From: Helianthus annuus | Taxonomy: Eukaryota; Streptophyta; Magnoliopsida; Asterales; Asteraceae | Assembly (NCBI RefSeq): GCF_002127325.2 | Contig: NC_035437.2 | Location: 165,694,263-165,758,262, forward strand | Direction of reading: 5' to 3' | Length of the DNA: 64,000 bases | Shown: piece after piece, positions 44,161-56,907 of the stretch | Position numbering within the stretch: the first letter of the stretch is position 1 | Layout: each line of letters begins with the position of its first letter | Program-made: the position numbers and the translations under genes | Notes under the pieces: generated by a model | The model's database searches: none | The model's input: only the letters and a program-made list of their open reading frames with translations | What the model was told of the DNA's origin: nothing

Positions 44161-44940
44161 TGTTGCAAATTTTAGCTTCGCATCTCTAGAGTTGAGAGTA
44201 TACTTGGTTTAGTAGCAAGTAAGTTAGATAACCCACACTCGATAGAGCTAACGAATAGGAAGCTAGTGGAAGTCAAAGAAGAAATTGGAAACGACAAGAT
44301 AGAACCGGAGCGTGTGAGTTTCCACTTGATCTATTGCCAGCTGAGTTGGGAAGCTTTGGCGAGGTAAGTGGGATGGATTGGTTGTCGAGCGATCGAGCGG
44401 AGATTGATATCCGCATCCCGATGGCGAACGAAGAAACGATCGTGACTCATGAAGCAGGATACGCCTCTACAAATTACTAATTGCTTGAAGACACGAAAGT
44501 TGTTGCGTAAAGGATGTGTCGTTTTTCTTGGCTCATGTCGTGGACAAGGAAGCCGAAGAACCAAGATTCGAAGATACCCATGTGATAAGGAAACATCCTG
44601 AAGTCTTCCCCGAAGACTTGCCAGAATTATCTCCTCAACGACAAGTCGAATTTCGCATCGATTTGAGTTCCAGGCGCCGCGCCTGCTGTCAATGCACCTT
44701 AGCGACTTACACCTTCGGAGATGCAAGGATTGTCAGTGTAACCTTAGAAGCTGCTAGAGAAAGAAGATAACAGACCAAATTTCCCGTTTTGGGTAACCCC
44801 AGTTCTGCTCGTCAAGAAGAAGGACGATGATTTTCAAATGAGAATCAACTACCAGGAGCCGAACGAGCTAACCAACAAGAGTCGATAACTCTTGCTGAGG
44901 ATCAACGAATTTCTTACTTAGCTAACTGTGAGGATCCAAC
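44155..44940 (+). pseudogene. pol: Element E protease and start of RT, heavily decayed
   Basis: Protease-like remains from 44155 (degenerate DTxAN active site; GMDWLSS at about 44370-44392 in another frame), then the protease-RT linker FLAHVVDKEAEE and HPEVFPEDLPELSPQRQVEFRIDL (44519-44668), then an RT start recognisable as TPVLLVKKKD and a decayed version of the RELN segment (44798-44900). Several frameshifts and stops. Nothing of the catalytic RT, RNase H or integrase follows, so this is an internal deletion. Confidence 0.75.
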
Positions 44941-46301
44941 TAATATTACACGACTGATCGACGATCGAGTGTCATTAGCGGTGAATTCAGGAAGAAAGTA
45001 TACCAGGGAAATTGTGGGACAATAACTTTTTTTAAACGTACACAAAAATGGTGTTTCCTACACGATGCACAGAACAATTTTACACCGAATACGAAACTTT
45101 GAGAATCTAGAAAACTTGTACTTAGGACCTTTGGAAGCCCAGGTCCAAAATCGTAAAAATTGTTACTTATGAACCACACCTGTTAACTCGATCAAACATC
45201 ATTATCCTGACATACATGCTATTTCAGTTAACCAAACAAGAAAGTATCCAAATTTCTTTTGTTGAGATCTTCACTTTTGCTTCTAGCGAGTAGATGTTTC
45301 AATCTCTACTCCCCTTAATGGTAGTTGCATTGCGCTAATTTTCTTCGCTGAGAGCGAACACACATTTGCTTCGATACTTGGTCGTTTCTTCATTTTAGCA
45401 AATACTCATTGTTTCAGTACTCAAAAACTTTTATGACACACATGCACCATTTGCTACGCATGTGGTTTCGTTTCGAACAAACACTTCATTAAAATTCAAA
45501 TATTATTTTGCTAAACCTAATTACTGATTTGTGATTTGAATGACCTACATTATTGTAATTATTGGCTCCTTTGTTATCAAGTCAACACACTTTTCGAAAC
45601 TTCTTTTCTTTCAAGTTACATTCATCGTTCATCTTCGTAACCTTGCTGAGATTCCCTTGTTGATACATACGTTTATTGTCGGATTACGCTAGAACCAAGT
45701 TCAATTGCTTGACCTTATCTATTTCACATATTCAATTTAAAACGTCATATGATGTATTGGGGGCATCATATTCAAATATGTTTGAAAATGTTCCTTTTGT
45801 TTCGAGCCGTAGTAGACCTGATTGACCTACGGCTCCACTAAATCGTTTGTTGATTTCGATACCTTATGGTGATACTTTCACAGAATTGAAGCTTGCGCTA
45901 ATTTGGTTACGCACCTCATACACGGATTTAATTGTCTATCTGTTAGTTCAAAATCCATTTTGATATTCACAATTAAAGCAGTCTCAACACAGTTATGTGT
46001 TAAGACAACGGTACATAGATTCATTTCATAGCACGGCGTAACCCCTAACGATTCTTTCGTTACAAATTGAAAACCTTGCAGTGTTTATTGCTTTCCATCT
46101 TCAATCAGAAACAGTAGTTCTTTGATGTTCCGTATTCAACTGAAAACTCTATGACATTGTGTAAATCAAATCTTCGGATTGTCTCAGTACGCTTTCATTT
46201 GATTTCAAACACGGTGAACTTGCTCAGTCATCACTATTATTGAATTATGTCATTATGACACCTTTCGGTGTCATTACAAACTTGTAGCTTGTGCTAATCA
46301 T
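44941..46301 (+). repeat. Unclassified repeated 3' region of element E
   Basis: No coding. Contains imperfect units of about 400 bp that end in GCTTG(C/T)GCTAAT (45890, 46288). Its last 460 bp are collinear with the reverse complement of 62800-63290 in element J, sharing ACACGGTGAACTTG, TCAGTCA, a GACACCTT..GTGTC block and GCTTGTGCTAATCA. Sharing across two elements in opposite orientation suggests either an ancestral retrotransposon part or an independent repeat. Confidence 0.6.
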
Positions 46302-49300
46302 TGTCACACCCCGGCCGCGTCAAAACAACAAAACCGCGGCGGAAACGCCGGGGAGTGAGGTGACAGAATTATTGTTTCAAAAACCATGGCAATTTAAGTT
46401 ATGTATTATTAAATAAAGAGTTTACATTGTCTTTAAGTTCAAACTAAAATAACATAATTAACTGTCTTTTAAGTCACTAAGGCCCGAGTCCGCCTAAGTG
46501 AAGCACAAACACCATCATGCATTAGCACCTGAAAACACATGTAAAAATAGATACGTCAGCATAAAAATGTCTGTGAGATACGTAGGTTTTGTTTATGCAG
46601 ATTCATGACTTGTGGTTTGAAAAGTGTTTAATAAATTGTAGTCATGAACCTTGTAAAAATGTTTTCCTTTGTAAAACCGTGTGAAAATCGATATGAAAAT
46701 CAAATGATAATGAAAGGAAAATGCATGGTTAAATGAATAACCAAGTGAAAATGAATTTGTGTAAAACGTGTAATTTGTAAAACGATGTCTTGTTCTTGTA
46801 TCAAATGTTTCATGTCTTGCCCCAAGTGATTTAGATAATGCAACAATGTATGATACGATAAAAGCACTTATATATAGGAAGTACCAGCGGCGTATCCACC
46901 ATGCTTTTATCATATAATACATAGCCCCGTTACATAAGTCACTTATCAATAACCAACCAAAATGTCATGTTAAATGTCAAAATGTTTATGTATAAACCAT
47001 GTATAATGTCATGTGTATGACTGTATCATGTATAACTAATGAAATGCATAGTAAGTAGGAAATCATCTACTTAAACTATGTGATGCTGTCAATATGTAAC
47101 AATGCCATGCATGGTGAATAACTAGAAGATACTCAACCCCATAGAAAATGTACAAAACAATGTTTTTGAATAAACCTAAGTTTAAATCAAATGTTATGTT
47201 TTGCAGAAAAACAATGCTTTATGATTACAAACATTTATGCAGTAATGTTAATCGCATACATTCAAGCCTTGCGACTGTGGCGACAAACCCTTAAACGAAT
47301 TAAAGGTTTATCTAAATTATGTAGTCGGATTCTGTCATTCCCAACTTCTAAACAAACCTAGGAAGTCGGAAACGGGAGTTGTCAATTCCTATGGTACCAT
47401 TACGTAAGTCCGAGCGGTGTAGCTAATGTTAATGAATGTATTATTGTCCCGATTTAACATACCAAATGTCATAACCAATGTAGCATGTGAAAACCATGTA
47501 CTAGGAATGCTAAGTAAACATGTCTAGTAGAAATGTTCATGTAAAACAATGTGCTAGCATGCTGAGTAAACATATATAGCAGAAATGTCATGTAAAACAA
47601 TGTGTTCCATATGATAAGTAAACATATGCAACAAATGTGTAACAAATAAATGTGCTAGCATGCTTGACATACATAGCAAAACACAATTGAAAGCATGTAC
47701 TATAAGTGTACTAGGTGAAACTAGCATGTTTATGTCATAAAAGCATGAAATGCACGAAAGTAACACGTATGTACATGTGTATCACCCCAAAGTATTTGAA
47801 AACGGTAAAAGAGGGGAACTATGTACTCACTTGGGATTGCTAATTAGTCTTGAGAATAAGACCAATTTAAGCTCCAAGTATCACGGAATCAACCGGCACC
47901 TAGTATAGGTAACTATGTTAATAAATCGGCTCCTAAATCGGGAGATAGGATAGAATGAGGTTCTATAAATCAAATGAGTAATTGAACTCATATGGTATGA
48001 TTTAATAGGCCCTACATTCTGATTGGAAAGTCTACCTATGTGCTTTTGACCCGTTTCGACCCATTATGGTAACATACGCCACTATAATGCGTCGTTAGCG
48101 TAAAACTATGTCCGGATGGTTATCTATGTGCTATGTCAAGTCTTACATGCCCAATTATCCCTAAACATGTTACTAAATCAGATTATATGTCAAAAATATG
48201 TTCACATAGTCAATATACGGATTTATGCTTCAAAAGGGCATTTTGTTCATTTCCTATGGGCATACAAGCTAACAAGCATATGACTAACCAATCCTATGTG
48301 ATCATAAGGTATAACCTCTGAGGTTATTCCCTGTGCAACTATGATCACTAACTAAGCTTGGTCGGATCCTAAAGATCGACCAAACGGGTCGGGTTTGGAA
48401 GTGTAAGTGGTGGTTTAGACCGCTTACCTTACGACCCTAAACAAGCACTAAACTAATAGTGTCGAGTTAAACATGTCAAAACATGTTTAACCTACTGATT
48501 TGGTATCAAAACAAAGTGTTTTGATACCCTAAAGTAGTTCCGTTGCAAAATGCATGCTAAAATGCATTTTGACCGAAACTTTGACTCGACACTACACCTA
48601 GTTAACGTGGTAATCAGCGGCTATAATCACGGAGGATTATAACTATCGTGATTATAATCACGTTTCAAAGTTCAATTGAACTTTGACTTGACCAATTGAT
48701 GGTCAAAACCGAAAGTCAAACTGTTGGCCAAACTATTTGACTTTCTGCACTAACATAAAGAAAAGCAATAAAAGTAATGAAAGAAGCTCACTAAGGGTCC
48801 TTGCTATCTTTTCAACAAAGAAGACAAAGTCCCAATCAGCTTAGGAGAGCTCCAAAGCAGGTTGTAGAGAAGAGAAATGAGAAATGAGCAAGGAATGAGT
48901 GAATTGGTCTTTCTATTTATACTTGTGGTGATGCACTAAGATCATTGCAAGTGGTTTGTTTGGTCATTAAGTAATAAATCCCAGCCATACACTTGTTACA
49001 AGCAGGTTAAAAGCCTTGGGGAAGAGATAAACTTGCTCAACATTCCAAAAGAATGCATAAACAGCCCCTGAAGTTGCAACAGATTGCTGAAACTCAATTT
49101 CTGGAACTGGGCACACTGACACGGCCCGCGTAAGATATGGGAGGGGGCTTACGCGGCCCGCCTGGCCCTCCCAGACCAGCAGAAGTTTGAAAAATGACAG
49201 CTTTGGTCCCTGCATGCAATAGAGTCCATTTCAGGCCCTTTTGACCCCCGTTAAGCCATTTTCAAGGCTCTACAAGGTCAATGAAGTTTAGAGGACTCAA

Positions 49301-50018
49301 AATATGCTCAGAGAAGTCTCGGATGTTGGCTCGTTTGGTCGTACGGTCGCGTTGATCGCTAAATTACGACGAAACTCAAACGGACGTGAAAACGAACCAA
49401 ATTAAGCGACGAATGGTATTTTTGCATGCTGATCACTAAAATAAAAATATTTTAGTGTGTACAAAAATTTTGGATGTCCAGATGTGGCTAGAACGTAGGT
49501 TATGCGTGAAAATGCAAACTTACGCCGTTTTTGACACTTTTAGTCCCTGAAAGATCATATAAGCATGTTTTCGCACACCGAACCTGTCAAAGCTTATTTT
49601 TAAGCCATGTTTAGGTTATATATGGTATGTTTAACTTATGACCAAGTTCCGGACTGTACGGTTCCATACGAAACGGCAGACTTTTGCAAGTTGACACAAA
49701 TAGTCCCTGAGAGCGAATAAACTTGTTTTTGCCATACCAAAGCCTTTAAAACTTATTTCTAAGTTATGTAAAGGTTATTTAAGGTATGTTAAGTTTATGA
49801 TGATGTTCCAGAGTGTTTGTTGCATTACACTTATCGTATTTACGCATCAGTTTGCGTATAACTCCCCAGAAAGCGATATAGAGTTCAAAATCGATCAAAA
49901 ATCAACATGTGCATAAAATCAAACATAAATGACAAATATTGGGATCAAAACACACTGTTTTATTAATATTGTATTGTTCAGAGTTTGCAGAATGATTACA
50001 CAAGCACAGATGTCACAG
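46302..50018 (-). repeat. Element F 3' LTR
   Basis: About 3.7 kb from TGTCACACCCCGG to AGATGTCACA on the plus strand, no coding. On the minus strand a TATAAATAG box is at 48913-48921, and a GC-rich hairpin CCGCGTAAG / CTTACGCGG lies upstream at 49126-49156. The second LTR is missing, so the left end is inferred from the TG motif and the switch from element E sequence. Confidence 0.75.
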
Positions 50019-50058
50019 TCTCCCCTTCTTCAGGAAATTTCGTCCCGAAATTTATTTA
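50019..50058 (-). other. Element F polypurine tract and hairpin
   Basis: On the minus strand: AAATTTCG-GGA-CGAATTT, a 7-bp stem with one bulged T, then CCTGAAGAAGGGGAGAC directly before the LTR (TGTGACATC). Confidence 0.75.
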
Positions 50059-51683
50059 GAGGAAACTTGTGAGAATAAATGCGAATATTTCTCTTTCATC
50101 TGATCTTCACGTTCCCAAGTAAATTCTGGGCCACGTTTAGATTCCCAGCGAACTTTGACCAATTTAATCTGTTTGCCCTTCAACTGCTTAAATGTACGGT
50201 CCACTATCTCCACGGGTTTCTTAACAAAGTGCATCGTGTTATCAACACGAATTTCATCAAGTGGTATGTGGAGGTTCTCATCAGCTAAACACTTTCTGAG
50301 ATTGGACACATGGAATGTTGGATGAACATTTCCAAGTTCAGGAGGTAGCTCTAATATGTAGGCTACTTTTCCGATTCTTTCAACGATCTTGAATGGTCCA
50401 ACATAGCGTGGTGCAAGTTTTCCTTTCTTCCCAAATCTAATCACACCTTTCCAAGGGGATACCTTGAGTAGGACGTGATCACCGACTTGAAATTCCAAGG
50501 GCTTGCGTCGTCGATCCGCGTAACACTTCTGACGGCTTCTAGCTGTCTGAAGGTTTTCACGAATCTTCTTGACCTTATCTGTAGTCTCTAGAATGAGATC
50601 GGGTCCAGTAAGCTGAGCTTCACCTATCTCATTCCAGCAGACCGGTGAACGACATTTTCGACCGTATAAAGCTTCGAAAGGAGACATATTGATGCTAGAG
50701 TGATAACTATTGTTGTAGGAGAATTCGATCAATGGTAGATGCGAATCCCAACTACCACCAAAATCAATCACACAAGCTCTAAGCATATCCTCCAGTGTCT
50801 GGATTGTTCTCTCAGATTGACCATCTGTCTGCGGATGGTACGCTGAGCTCAAATGAAGTTGAGTACCCATGGCAGATTGCATGGTTCTCCAAAAGCGAGA
50901 CAAGAATCGAGCATCTCTGTCAGATATAATGCTCAAAGGAGCACCATGTCGAGATACAATCTCATCAACATAGATTTTGGCAAGCTTGTCAGCAGATAGA
51001 TCCTCACGGATCGGCAAGAAATGTGCTGACTTTGTTAGACGATCAACAACAACCCAAATGGCGTCATGACCTCTTTTAGTGCGCGGTAACTTGGTAATGA
51101 GATCCATAGAAATGTTTTCCCATTTCCAAACCGGAATCTCTGGTTGTTCCAATAATCCAGAGGGATGTTGGTGTTCTGCCTTAACCTTAAGACAAGTAAG
51201 GCATTTGGAAACATATAAGGCTATGTCTTTCTTCATACCCGGCCACCAATACTGGGTTCGAAGATCCTTATACATTTTGTCTGCACCAGGATGGATAGAA
51301 TAACGAGACTTGTGAGCTTCATCCATAAGCAAGGTGCGAAGATCGTCAATACTTGGGACCCACAAACGGCCCATGTAATAGAATATCCCAAAGTCTCTCA
51401 GTTCAAGCTCAGGATTGGTATGACATGGTATCTCTTTACCCATCAAGTCTTGTGCAACACAAGTATGCTGAGCCTGAATTATGCGGGTTAGAATGTCAGA
51501 TCGAACTTGAACACAGTGAAGCTTGACATGTTCCTTACGACTTAATGCGTCAGCCACGACATTCGCCTTACCAGGATGGTAGCGAATTTCGCAATCGTAG
51601 TCGTTTAGGAGTTCAACCCAACATCGTTGCCTCATGTTAAGTTCTTTCTGATTGAAGATATGCTGGAGACTCTTGTGGTCAGT
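50052..51683 (-). pseudogene. pol: Element F pol fragment: RNase H end and integrase
   Basis: Open from the LTR G junction to the stop at 50052. It begins at the [10 protein letters not shown] motif of RNase H, then [16 protein letters not shown]; integrase HHCC finger ([19 protein letters not shown]... [11 protein letters not shown]); core D,D,E in [19 protein letters not shown] and [12 protein letters not shown]; and the tail [21 protein letters not shown], a chromodomain-like module. No stop or frameshift is visible in about 543 codons, so this was a young or recently active copy before it was truncated. The protein is about 60% like that of element B by eye, so B and F are different families of the same lineage. 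Confidence 0.9.
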
Positions 51684-52157
51684 TGTAGGATCGTGTTCGG
51701 ACCCGAAATGAGTCAATCAGAGGCGTTCTACACAATATGAAAGGCGGAAACAGACATATTGTGTGTGATTCAGCTAGAAATTCACTTACAACTGTCTTGT
51801 TGATATTGGATGACAATTTACAGCACGTAAACACTTCGACAGAGCTTCGCCATCGGAAACAACCTTGCTAATTCCGTTCCAAATGAAACGGATCTATTAC
51901 CTATTTATAGACTAGTAATTCCGCTTGAACATGTCTCGTGCGGAATTACTTTTCACATGAAATTACATTACAAACAATATTACATGGTTCAAACGGAATT
52001 AGACAGTTAATTCCGTGCGGAATTACCCTTGGTGATTCCGTGCGGAATTACCTCTAAGTCTAATTTCGTTTCTGCTTTCTCGTAAAACGTGCCTAGATCT
52101 GCCAATACTATTCCAAGACTCGAACGAAGATGAAGTCGACAGACAACTGCACCAACA
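51684..52157 (-). repeat. LTR G: single Sirevirus-type LTR at a rearrangement junction
   Basis: 474 bp, TGTAGGATCG...CACCAACA on the plus strand; the minus-strand start TGTTGGTGCA matches elements C and D. Minus-strand TATA box CTATAAATAG at 51901-51910. The word CCGTGCGGAATTAC recurs (about 52010, 52035, with partial copies at 51870, 51926 and 51947). The 5 bp on its two sides (TCAGT and GTTAG) do not match, and the left neighbour is Ty3 element F while the right neighbour is copia element H. Confidence 0.8.
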
Positions 52158-52886
52158 GTTAGTAATCTAATTGAGCAAAACCATATCTTAACTAGTTTAT
52201 GTAAAGAAAATTGGGATGTTGTTGATAATGCCATCAGGTATCAAAAACTGGTTGTCAAGTTAATTTATATTACTCACACCAGACCTGACATATCATACAT
52301 TGTTCATTTTCTAAGTCAACATATTCATGCACCAATACAAGGACATTTAAAGATTGCCTTTAGACTAATAAGATACTCAAAACAGGCTCCTAGAAGAGGT
52401 GTTTTATTTAATAAAACATCTTATTTCAATTTAGTTGCATTTGCAGACTCTGACTGGGCCAAGGGTTCCTAAGCCAAGGAAGTTTGTCACTGGGTTTTTT
52501 GCTTTTTTTTTTTTGGAAGTTGTTTAATTTCTTTGAAAAGTAAAAGGCAAGCAACAATTTCCAGGTCCTCAGCTGAAGCTAAGTAGATGGCAATGTGTAG
52601 TGGTGCTTGCGAATTAAGTTGGTTAAAAACCATGTTATTTAAACTTGGTACTTCTTTTGGTTTACCTATTCTCTTATATTGTGATAATACAGCTGCTATT
52701 TCTATTACTGCAAATCCAATGTTCCATAATATAACAAAGCATTTTGAAATCAATTTGTTTTTTTTTCTCAGGGACTTAATTTATAAAGGTGTGATAAAAG
52801 CTTTAGGAATAGAATCTAAAAATCAGTTAGCTGACTTGATTACTAAGGGGTTGTTGGTACAACAATATAGTGAATTGTGTTCTAAT
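52158..52886 (+). pseudogene. pol: Element H: copia RT-RNase H fragment
   Basis: Ty1/copia pol C-terminal part. Visible: YQKLVVKLIYITHTRPDISY and VHFLSQHIHAP (end of RT), LVAFADSDWAKGS (RNase H start; a stop follows at about 52470), a T-rich insertion near 52500-52516, MCSGACELSWLKTMLFKLG, YCDNTAAISITANP and QLADLITKGL. At least one stop and two frameshifts. It has no upstream part, being cut at LTR G. Solo LTR I is inserted at 52887, and the last codons resume at 60016. Confidence 0.85.
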
Positions 52887-54876
52887 ATGTAACACCCCGA
52901 AAATATAGATTTTATATTATAAGTTAAAAGATGGAAATAGTCAAGATAAAATAATTAGGAATAAATAACCTAGTTAGTTAAAAGTCTTGAAATAATAGGA
53001 AAATTATGGTTAAAATACCCTTTATACAAACTTGGGTTAAGTAGAGGGGCTAAAGCTGACAAAATTGAAAATGATTTTTATTAAATAAAAACAACACACC
53101 AAAACACACACATTAAGTGTGTGTTCTGGTCGAGACTTCCACAGGAGCCAAGAGCTCTCCTACTAAAAACCCTAACAAGTATAAAATCAAGCAATTGGAA
53201 GGGCAAATCAAACTCAAATCGAAATCCAAGCACAAATTAGTGATCATCTCAGTGAAGTGATCACAAGGTATGTCAAAATTCACAATTTGGTTTTATCTCA
53301 AATTCTTGATAAACATGTGAAATCAAAATCTAAACTCGGTTGATTGATGTTTGGATGAAATTAGGAATGAAATCATGTCTAGGAGTAAACCCTAGTCAAT
53401 AGCTTGTTGAATTGGTGTTCAAATTATTGATTTCATAAACATCTATTTATGTGTTAAATGGGTTTTGTAGAGATAAGATGAACAATAGAATTATGATTAT
53501 CAAAATGGTGTTATTTGATTTCCATGAAATGAATCTAGGAGTTGTATGCATGTTAGATATAATGGATTTGAAAGTGATGATTATACTTGGCAAAAATAAC
53601 AAGTTATGAACTTGATTGTAAATATGTAGAAATTATGCCCATTAGGTGTTCGTTAAAATGCCTAAATGAAAGATAAGTGTTGAAATTTCGAACAAAAACG
53701 CATACTTGAATGTTATGGCGGATTATGTGTTATATGATATAATTAGAGTTCTAAACAAGTTGATGGGTGAACTCTATAGGCAAGGAAACCGAGTCTTCAA
53801 GCGGACAAGCCGGAGTGGATACGCGCTTGAAAGGAAAGCTCTAAAGGTACGTAACTATGGTTTCGTTACATTATGCTTGATTATGGATTTTAGTTAGTAG
53901 ACTTTGAATTAGCATAATATGTGAGTTTGGTATGTTGTTGAAGTGTCGAAGTTCACTAGATAAACAAAATGGGTCAAAATATTGGTTAGAATAAGTTTGG
54001 TATGTCATTGAAATGGTGGTTTCCATTAGACAACCAAACGGGTCAAAACATTGTTTAAATTGGTAATGTTGAAGTGACTTGAATGTCACTCGTTGAAATG
54101 TGAATTATTAAGGCGTAAACCATGGGATGGAAGTGAAACGCCAATGTTGACAAGCCCAAGGAATGGGTAATTATGTTTAGAAACCAATAGTGATGAATAA
54201 TGCATGGTATGACATAGTAACTAGACGGGTCGAATAATAGAAAAGGGGATTATAGGCTATCAGCTTATAAACCAAATTTTTATGCAAATAATTATGGCAA
54301 ATGGGTCCGTATTTAAATTAGAGACGTGTAGGTAAAAGAATTACGTAAAACGGACTTGTAGAACTAAAGTTATGGGGTTTTAAAGTTGGAATTTTGGTTA
54401 AAGATTGAGTTGGGCAAATACAGCTCAACAAAACAAACTTTCTGTCGAAAAGTGGCCGTCACGCCCCGTGACGGAGAACTCAAAGGCTGTGGCGCCCCGC
54501 CAAAGGCTGTGGCGCCTCGCGAAAGACTGAGGCCAAATCTGTCGCGGGCCACAACAGACTGCAGAACTGGCAATTTTTTTTTATTTCATTTATTTTACAT
54601 TCTGGACTTGTTTAAACTTGTTATTTGACCATCAAAACTAACTTTTATGTTGGTTTTGAATTTAGGTGATCATAGTGACCTCCCGTGTGAAGATTAAGCA
54701 ATTTTCAAGAACCAAACACAAGTCTTTTGAAGCTTCCGCAATGATATCATTTTGTTTAGTTAAATGTGTAACATGAAAACACTTGGTGCTATATTTTGAA
54801 TGTTTTAAACTAGTATGGATGTTAACTTTATAAAAATTTTTGTAATGTCGCATTCACACTTTAATGTGTACTTAAT

Positions 54877-55322
54877 TGTAGGATCGTTTGCTGACCCGAA
54901 CGATTGTCTCTTGCGTTTCAGATGCGGAATAATAAGAAATGCAAGTAGATATAGCTTGTTCTTCCTCCTAACTACTTGTTTTATTGATTTGAAACGTTTT
55001 ACAGCTCAATCGTCACACCGGCAGAGCTTCGGCGTGGAATCCAACTACTACGTTATGAGGTCCGCTCAAACGACTCCTATATATAGGCAGTTGGGTCCGC
55101 TTATGTGTCATATGACCATAAGAGCGGACCAGGCAAGTACACATAAGCGGACCAACATGCCATATGAGCTAACCTAGAAAGCAAAGACCATATAAGCGGA
55201 CCTAGCATATAAAACCTATACAGACTCCTGTTTTCTCGTATTACGTGCCCTAAGCTATACATTACGACATAAGACCTGATTCTAGACACCTAGACGCAAT
55301 CAACAGATGTAGTGCACTAACA
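54877..55322 (-). repeat. Element D 3' LTR
   Basis: The minus-strand promoter has a palindromic CCTATATATAGG at 55076-55087. Five copies of GGTCCGCT / AGCGGACC surround it (55059, 55094, 55123, 55145, 55194). It is 12 bp shorter than the 5' copy near 54896. Confidence 0.93.
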
Positions 55323-56907
55323 GACTCCCCCTCAGATGTTGATGGAGTCGCCAATACACCTTGACAGCGAAACTATGTTTTCATATCTTCAGTCTAGATC
55401 AGTCTCTGGGCTTTCTCCTTTTTTCAATCTTCAGACTCCCCCTCTCGATTTACTGGCATTCTTTTGTTCTTCAGTAACATCTTCAGGATCGTTGTCTGTC
55501 TTTAAAACACTCTAATTCTCTTGATCAGATCACTTGATTCCTTAAGTTCATCAACATCAACGATAGACGTGATCTTTAGGATCAGAATCTGACTCTACTC
55601 ATTCTTTCAGGATTGATTTCCAGGATCGAACCTTGACTCTCTTCCATCAGAGATCTTCAGGAATCGAAACCTGGCTACCTGCACAATCTCAACCCCAAAA
55701 TAAGTTTCTTTCACAAATATTTCAATTAACTCTGCACCAACATTTGACTCTCATATTCACTAAACAAACATATAATTGCAACAACTCAGGCTCTCTCTCA
55801 AATATCTATGATGAACCACTTGAAGAAGGTTAGATTTAACGAAAACAGTTAGATTTACACCAACACTCCCCCTCAAATGCTGCTCATCATGTTTAGCACT
55901 TGAAATTTTGAAAATTAGTTTTCCAACATCAGTTGTCGAAAATCTTTTTGACTTTTTCAAAATTTAGCTAAAAAACACTAAAATCTTTTTGGATTTTCCA
56001 ATGTAAAGAAATAAAATGCAAAGAATGAAATATTTACAAACATATTTTTGTGAGTTCATGTAAGAGGATCATATCAGTTTATGAGACCTATCACCAACAC
56101 CGTTAAGCTTGATTTCATACTAAGCTTTAAACAATTGACCTAGATTGTCAGTATGTTTGTCCACTTAAATTCTCACACAGATTTCAATCGATTCGAGATA
56201 CGATATTAATGTTTTAGAGACTTAAACTTAATTGTGTATCACTCCACTTGAATATACTCCTGTATCCAGATCCCAAATATTCAGTCTTACAGGTGAGTAT
56301 ACCACAGCTGATATCTGTATAGGGGCAGATGCGAAACCGTGAGAGCTCAGGTCAGAACTTCCGTTCAGCAGAGAGATAACGGCTCGACTTTTGGTGGGTC
56401 CCCTTTAGAGGATCTTTTGAATTTCAACAGCAACGACTATCAATTTTATTGTTTCATCAGCATGCTGAGGGCTGCGCTTTTTCAAGCATATGCAGAAAGT
56501 ATTATCCGGGGACTAGGTCAGAACTTCCATTCAGCAGAAGTCCTGGGATAATACCCCAGATATCACTGAGTATAAAGACCTAGTATCTCAGAATATGGGA
56601 CCTTTCAATCAAGATTTCGGGGGATACCCATATATCCAAGAATAGTTACCCACGAATCAAGCAAGTTTGAATTTAGGTTTATATCTCGTTTCAACTTACT
56701 AAATGTGCGAAAATCTACTGACACATCCGCAGTAAGATTGTTTATCACATTTTAACTTTGCATTTCTTTAGCGTGCCGTGATAGTCCACTGATGTACTAT
56801 CATTTCCTCTTTTTACAACGAAACCCATTTTTGAATTTTATCATGTTTTTGGCTTTTTCAAATTTTCAAATGTTTTTGGATTTTCTTAATTTCCCTACTC
56901 CCCCTAA
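55323..56907 (-). other. Element D 3' non-coding module with multiple polypurine tracts
   Basis: Read on the minus strand, polypurine tracts lie at 56895-56907, 55863-55873, 55432-55446 (GAGAGGGGGAGTCTG, identical to 36411-36425 in C) and 55323-55333 beside the LTR; another is at 57051-57062. The segment 55980-56650 matches 35277-35900 of C, including the hairpin now at about 56493-56550. Confidence 0.82.

Larger units (their letters stand above)
40585..46301 (+). mobile_element. Element E: decayed Ty3/gypsy retrotransposon
   Basis: Starts TGTGACAACTGCC inside a satellite monomer. Contains a long LTR-like 5' part, gag and pol remnants on the plus strand, then an unclassified repeated 3' region. 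Pol stops shortly after the start of RT, so most of pol is deleted. The right end is not seen because element F is inserted at 46302. Confidence 0.7.
46302..51683 (-). mobile_element. Element F: Tekay-like Ty3/gypsy, 3' half only
   Basis: Minus strand: RNase H end, integrase with chromodomain-like tail, polypurine tract, 3' LTR. The upstream part is lost at 51683, where LTR G begins in the middle of the RNase H domain. Confidence 0.85.

Noticed and set aside
46593..46949. 118-codon minus-strand ORF in the F LTR
   Set aside because: Tyr/Phe/Ser-rich translation of AT-rich LTR DNA, no homology recognised.
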